From the NCBI GenBank assembly GCA_016292095.1, contig JAEFAB010000071.1:1-35297 (forward strand): a stretch of DNA of 35,297 nt, in the 5' to 3' direction. Of the stretch, positions 31,756 to 35,297 are shown piece by piece. The position numbers were made by a program, and so were the translations under genes. Within the stretch, counting starts at the first letter, position 1, and each line of letters starts with the position of its first letter. The stretch is from Eubacterium sp. Its GTDB lineage: Bacteria > Bacillota > Clostridia > Lachnospirales > Lachnospiraceae. Below the pieces are notes generated by a model. It was not told the origin of the DNA. It did not search any database and was given only the letters and a program-made list of their open reading frames with translations.

Positions 31756-32313
31756 TCAACGCTTTCTTTCCATTATTTTTTTCATACCCCAGTATCCCAA
31801 ACCACTTCCTATCGTGTTCATAAGAACATCTTCTGTTTGTGCTACACCACAACATAAAAAATACTGTATCCCCTCAATACAAAAACTAATCAAAAAACCA
31901 AGTATGATACATAAGGAAACTGTTTTCATTTTCTCAATGCTCATTGCACAAAAAATACCCAGTGGTACAAAAGCCACTGCGTTTGCAACCGCATAAAGAA
32001 TAATTAAGTTGATTCCTCCCGGCATATTGAAAGGAATAAAATCTATCGGTTCTTTTACACTTCCTATCGGTCTGGATACAATAACAAGTTCCACCAAAAG
32101 TGCTGAATAAAAAGCCAAGCCTATCCACCCAATCAGTTTCTTTCTTTCGGGCTTTTTTTGATTTTTTAATCGACACACAAAAAGAACAATTAAAAGTGTA
32201 ACCACTCCGCAAAATACAGCCAAAGGCAGTCCATTCCATATATTTATTAAAATACTTTTAGTATTCAGCAATAATTGTCTTACATTTGCTCGATAAACTT
32301 CACTTCGAGTCAT
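31756..32313 (-). CDS. VanZ-like membrane protein
   Basis: The 185-residue protein has about four to five membrane segments, with the VanZ-family pattern of a conserved PIDFIPFN motif after the second or third helix and ISFCIEGIQYFLCCGVAQTEDVLMNTIGSGLGY near the end (quoted here only to mark position 142-175). VanZ relatives often occur in polysaccharide loci and their biochemical role is poorly defined. The RBS (GGAAGG) is some distance from the ATG. Confidence 0.82.
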   Translation of the reverse strand: MTRSEVYRANVRQLLLNTKSILINIWNGLPLAVFCGVVTLLIVLFVCRLKNQKKPERKKLIGWIGLAFYSALLVELVIVSRPIGSVKEPIDFIPFNMPGGINLIILYAVANAVAFVPLGIFCAMSIEKMKTVSLCIILGFLISFCIEGIQYFLCCGVAQTEDVLMNTIGSGLGYWGMKKIMERKR

Positions 32314-32365
32314 TATACTGCGTTTCCTTCCAACTTCACTTTATGCGCCCCGTTTTTAAACGTCT

Positions 32366-33304
32366 TTACACCCATATTTTTTTTTGTAATAAGTGATGTC
32401 TAATCCAACACTTTGTATACAAGCCCCAATCAATCAGAGAGCATTTACGCTTTCTTGCTTTTTTCAATGCAACCTTTAAGGAACAGTCTTTTTGTTTAAA
32501 TGCAATCAGTATGTGTCTTAAATAAAGCAGCTTTGCATATCTGAATGCTTTTCTGTTTTGACTTTTTTCAGCAAAAACACATAATTCCCGATGCCAGTCT
32601 TCTTGTCTGTTAAAATCGTACTTCAAGGTTGCGCTGTAACTCGTGCCCCCTTTTTTGACATGCCTATACGCACTCATAACATCGTCCATACAGTATATTT
32701 TTCCATACAGAAGAATGGTGAAAAACGTCAGTCGATCTCCCGGGACCAAATTCTGATACATTAGACCGGTATCAATCTCCTTATACACTTCCGGATTTTT
32801 ATACATGAATGTCGTAGAATGACCAGGCATTATTTCACTGACAAAATGTTTATATGTATACTCTCCTTCATCACTTTCCGGGTATTTTTCTCCATTGGGT
32901 TGCGAATTTTCATCAACAACGACGCAGCGGTGAGTAACTCCCCAATACTCAGGATGTTTCTCCAAAAAATCTATTTGCTTTTGAATCTTTAACGGGTCCG
33001 TCCAATAGTCATCACCTTCAAGAATAATAATATACTTTCCTCTACAGCGCATACGCAAATCAATGCTATTTCGAACTTTTTCATTATTCATATTTTTTTC
33101 GCGATAAAACACTTTTATTTTGTTCGGATGTTTCCGTTCGTATTCCCGTAAAATCTCACGACTATTATCTTTTGAACAATCTTCTCCCACAAGTACTTCA
33201 TAAGAATACTCTGTTTCCTGCATCAAAATACTGTCCAAAGCTTTTTCGATATATTTTTCATGATTAAATACCGGAACATAAATACTAAGCATTAATTCAT
33301 TCAT
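32366..33304 (-). CDS. Family 2 glycosyltransferase
   Basis: The 312-residue cytoplasmic enzyme transfers a sugar from a nucleotide donor. The GT-A domain occupies the first two thirds: IYVPVFNHEKYIEKALDSIL, VLVGEDCSKDNS, and KYIILEGDDYW with the metal-binding Asp pair (about 92-100). HRCVVVDENS and PGHSTTF mark the acceptor side. The C-terminus is basic. It belongs to the group of wall and capsule transferases found next to rhamnose genes. The donor could be dTDP-rhamnose, but that is not shown by the sequence. Confidence 0.88.
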   Translation of the reverse strand: MNELMLSIYVPVFNHEKYIEKALDSILMQETEYSYEVLVGEDCSKDNSREILREYERKHPNKIKVFYREKNMNNEKVRNSIDLRMRCRGKYIIILEGDDYWTDPLKIQKQIDFLEKHPEYWGVTHRCVVVDENSQPNGEKYPESDEGEYTYKHFVSEIMPGHSTTFMYKNPEVYKEIDTGLMYQNLVPGDRLTFFTILLYGKIYCMDDVMSAYRHVKKGGTSYSATLKYDFNRQEDWHRELCVFAEKSQNRKAFRYAKLLYLRHILIAFKQKDCSLKVALKKARKRKCSLIDWGLYTKCWIRHHLLQKKIWV

Positions 33305-33328
33305 TAATAATTAACTCCACTTACTTTA

Positions 33329-34021
33329 TTATCTTACTTCATAAAGTTTATCAATGACTTCATCCGTCATTTCACAAGATAACAAATCCCAATGTTCCAT
33401 AATTTTTTCGATTGGCCAATTCCACCATTTTATTTCCAATAATTTTTCAATAATATGCTTTTCAAATCGATATCCGATAATTTTTGCCGGAACCCCTGCA
33501 ACAATTGCATATGGTGGAACACTCTTTGTAACTACTGCTCCGGCTCCTACTACAGCGCCATCTCCGATTTCAATATTCTCTTTTCTCAAAACCGTTGCGC
33601 CTACGCCCATCCAAACATCATTTCCAACTTTAACTTTATCTTCATCCGGATGCTCTACAATCTTTCCGGTTACCAGCTGATTCATTTTATATGTTGGCAT
33701 TGTTGTTGCCGATGCAATACTGTGAGCATTCCCACCAATATCTACCATTCGTGAAAAACTGCAGAAAGCTCCTATTTCCGACCACATAATCGTAACACCA
33801 TGTCCGGTTACCAGGCCATTACCAATTGTTGCATTTCGAATGATATTTCTTCGTTCTATTTCACAATATGACCCTACTGTCGCATTCTTAATCAACGCAT
33901 CGTTTCCTACACTTACATTTCTTCCTACGGTAGAATTTGTAATTGTTGCGTTAAAATAGACTCTATGATTTTCTCCAATTGTTGAGTTATTAATTTTCGC
34001 TGTTTTTTCCACAAAATTCAT
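33329..34021 (-). CDS. Hexapeptide acyltransferase, CatB-type
   Basis: The 230-residue protein has left-handed beta-helix repeats (about 10-100) followed by the CatB/xenobiotic acetyltransferase features WMGVGATVLRKENIEIGDGAVVGAGAVVTKSVPPYAIVAGVPAK, ending at about 185. The C-terminus reads KWWNWPIEKI, typical of this family. In this locus it most likely O- or N-acetylates a sugar residue of the polysaccharide. The start at 34021 is preferred: AGAAGGG lies upstream and a good promoter lies inside the longer open frame that begins at 34117. It is the first gene of the visible polysaccharide locus. Confidence 0.85.
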   Translation of the reverse strand: MNFVEKTAKINNSTIGENHRVYFNATITNSTVGRNVSVGNDALIKNATVGSYCEIERRNIIRNATIGNGLVTGHGVTIMWSEIGAFCSFSRMVDIGGNAHSIASATTMPTYKMNQLVTGKIVEHPDEDKVKVGNDVWMGVGATVLRKENIEIGDGAVVGAGAVVTKSVPPYAIVAGVPAKIIGYRFEKHIIEKLLEIKWWNWPIEKIMEHWDLLSCEMTDEVIDKLYEVR

Positions 34022-34061
34022 TGTTCTTTTCCCTTCTTCACCCACATATTCACTATGAAAC

Positions 34062-34090
34062 ATAATATCATATATTGATTTTTGCTTCAA
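34062..34090 (-). promoter_or_regulatory. Promoter of the polysaccharide locus
   Basis: TTGAAG (34090-34085), a 17-base spacer and TATTAT (34067-34062) on the minus strand are 40 bases before the acyltransferase ATG, and downstream of the terminator of the Ig-repeat gene. Confidence 0.6.
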
Positions 34091-34143
34091 CTGTACAGCA
34101 CTTTGCCACAATTTCACACCCTATGACTCTTCTAATACAACGC

Positions 34144-34175
34144 AAAAAATGGGTCCGGATAAACCGAACCCATTT
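34144..34175 (-). terminator. Terminator of the Ig-repeat protein gene
   Basis: Arms 34164-34175 and 34147-34158 (AAATGGGT-CGG type, one G-U pair) are followed on the minus strand by T, giving a strong stem 15 bases after the stop codon. Confidence 0.85.
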
Positions 34176-34190
34176 ATATGCATCAAATAA

Positions 34191-35297
34191 TTATTTAACT
34201 GTGATTGTTGCTCCTGCTGAAGTAGCTGTCTGTCCGTTTGCATCTGTAACGACACATCTGAACATTCTTCCGCTTACTGCAGTTGTTGTGTTAAAGCTTA
34301 CTGTAGCTGTGTTATATCCGTCAGATGTTGAGTTTGTCCATGTGTTTCCACCGTCCTTACTCATCTGCCACTGATATTTTAATCCAGTACCTGTAGCTCT
34401 AACTGAGAAGCTTGCTCTGTCACCAGCATTTACTGTAGAATCCTTAGGCTGAGCATATACTAACAAGTTGTCTGTTAAATTGCTTGAAAGAACTGCTGCA
34501 CCTTCAGAAATAATCTGATCACCATTCTGATCTGTAACGATACATCTAAACATTCTTCCGTTTACTGCATCAGAGTTAACAAAGCTTAATCTTGCTGTGT
34601 TATATCCATCAGACTGAGAATTAGCCCATGTAAGACCACCATCTCTACTCATCTGCCACTGGAACTTCAATCCGTTTCCTGCCGCACCTACTGAGAATGC
34701 TGCTCTCTGTGAAGGAGCTGCTACTGTATCCTGAGGCTGTGCAATAATCATTAATGTATCCTTCAAAGAATCAACCATTACTACTGCGCCTTCTGATTCA
34801 ATGCTATCACCGTTCTGGTCTGTAACAACACATCTGAACATTCTTCCGTGTGCCGCTTCACTAACAACGAAACTTAACTTCGGTGTATTGTATCCATCAG
34901 ATGATGAATTCTGCCATGAAAGACCACCGTCTTTACTCATCTGCCACTGATACTTTAATCCATTTCCTGTAGCACCTACTGTAAATTCTGCTCTGGAAGA
35001 AACAGAAACTGTCTTAGGCTGCGGGTTAGCAATAACCATTAATGTATCTTTCAATGTGTCAACCATTACTACTGCGCCTTCTGATTCAACGCTATCACCA
35101 TTCTGGTCTGTAACAACACATCTGAACATTCTTCCGTGTGCTGCTTCAGCTACTACGAAACTTAAGTTTGGTGTGTTATATCCATCAGATGATGAGTTAG
35201 TCCATGTAAGACCACCATCTTTACTCATCTGCCACTGATATTTTAATCCGTGACCTGTAGCACCTACTGTTAATGATGCTCTCTGTCCCAGCGTAAC
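34191..35297 (-). CDS. Large Ig-like repeat protein, C-terminal part (5' end outside window)
   Basis: The frame is open to the window edge; the first complete codon at 35297 is Val, so the true start lies to the right. The visible 368 residues contain four Ig-like repeats of about 96 residues (the rightmost incomplete). Each has a core such as LKYQWQMSKDGG-TW-NS, SDGYNTP-LSF and GRMFRCVVTD-NG. The Trp and Cys positions fit an Ig fold, with one Cys per repeat, so no intradomain disulfide is expected. The last repeat ends the protein at ATITVK. No SPKTG motif, membrane segment or wall-binding module follows, so any anchor must be N-terminal. Similar repeats occur in secreted clostridial surface proteins. 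Function is unknown. Confidence 0.85.
   Translation of the reverse strand, partial: VTLGQRASLTVGATGHGLKYQWQMSKDGGLTWTNSSSDGYNTPNLSFVVAEAAHGRMFRCVVTDQNGDSVESEGAVVMVDTLKDTLMVIANPQPKTVSVSSRAEFTVGATGNGLKYQWQMSKDGGLSWQNSSSDGYNTPKLSFVVSEAAHGRMFRCVVTDQNGDSIESEGAVVMVDSLKDTLMIIAQPQDTVAAPSQRAAFSVGAAGNGLKFQWQMSRDGGLTWANSQSDGYNTARLSFVNSDAVNGRMFRCIVTDQNGDQIISEGAAVLSSNLTDNLLVYAQPKDSTVNAGDRASFSVRATGTGLKYQWQMSKDGGNTWTNSTSDGYNTATVSFNTTTAVSGRMFRCVVTDANGQTATSAGATITVK
34191..35297 (-). repeat. 288-bp tandem coding repeats
   Basis: The marker TCATCTGCCACT recurs at 34361, 34649, 34937 and 35225, an exact 288-base spacing, so repeats are the same length with no indels. The two repeats nearest the right edge are closest in sequence, and the 3'-most copy is the most diverged. 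Confidence 0.9.

Noticed and set aside
34022-34117. Longer N-terminus of the CatB-type acyltransferase
   Set aside because: A good promoter (34062-34090) lies within this stretch, no RBS precedes 34117, and the beta helix begins after 34021.
34191-35297. CRISPR or mobile-element repeat
   Set aside because: The 288-base units are in frame, encode an Ig-like domain and have no spacers or terminal inverted repeats.

Overview
The window looks like a chromosomal stretch from a low-GC, spore-forming Firmicute, most likely a Lachnospiraceae-type clostridium. The reasons are the syntenic block hup - rqcP/yabO - yabP - yabQ - divIC - spoIIE - tilS - hpt - ftsH with spoVT beside it, SD-type ribosome binding sites (GGAGG), sigma-A promoters, class B sortases with SPKTG substrates, and A/T-rich intergenic DNA. 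The species cannot be fixed from the sequence alone. There is no stretch over 300 bases without a gene.

Region 1 (1-2603, minus strand): the 5' end of a probable IS3-type transposase orfA, a sodium:solute symporter with an exact-consensus promoter, rpiB, and tRNA-Leu(TAA) and tRNA-Tyr(GTA).

Region 2 (2680-7818, plus strand): two tandem paralogous cassettes, each with a class B sortase, an overlapping LytR-CpsA-Psr (LCP) protein, and a small secreted SPKTG-anchored protein with its own promoter. This is the most distinctive system in the window. It suggests dedicated sortase + LCP machines that decorate or anchor small surface proteins.

Region 3 (7836-16142, minus strand): one transcription direction runs from tilS through hpt, ftsH, a cytoplasmic GH13 amylase, a NeuD-type acetyltransferase, an acyl carrier protein and an AMP-forming acyl ligase. 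The last three form an unexplained acyl-activation module.

Region 4 (16159-20453, minus strand): sporulation and division genes. spoIIE has a 21-bp-spaced promoter with Spo0A-box-like sites. divIC, yabQ, yabP, rqcP, hup and spoVT follow going upstream.

Region 5 (20575-23062): argF, a CmpB-type membrane protein, and a divergent Lrp/AsnC regulator.

Region 6 (23111-34090, minus strand): a cell-surface polysaccharide locus. It holds an acetyltransferase, a GT2 glycosyltransferase, a VanZ-like protein, an APH-fold phosphotransferase, the four dTDP-rhamnose genes, a membrane-anchored Ig-like-repeat protein, and two successive Wzz/BY-kinase proteins. One kinase is canonical. The other has altered Walker A' and B motifs and a Tyr-Gly repeat tail. 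No flippase, polymerase or initiating transferase is in the window.

Region 7 (34191-35297, minus strand): the 3' end of a large protein of tandem 96-residue Ig-like repeats.

Several intergenic regions are compact, with a promoter overlapping the terminator of the preceding gene (near 1837-1879 and 28777-28817). At the left edge a terminator-like hairpin includes the ribosome binding site of the transposase.
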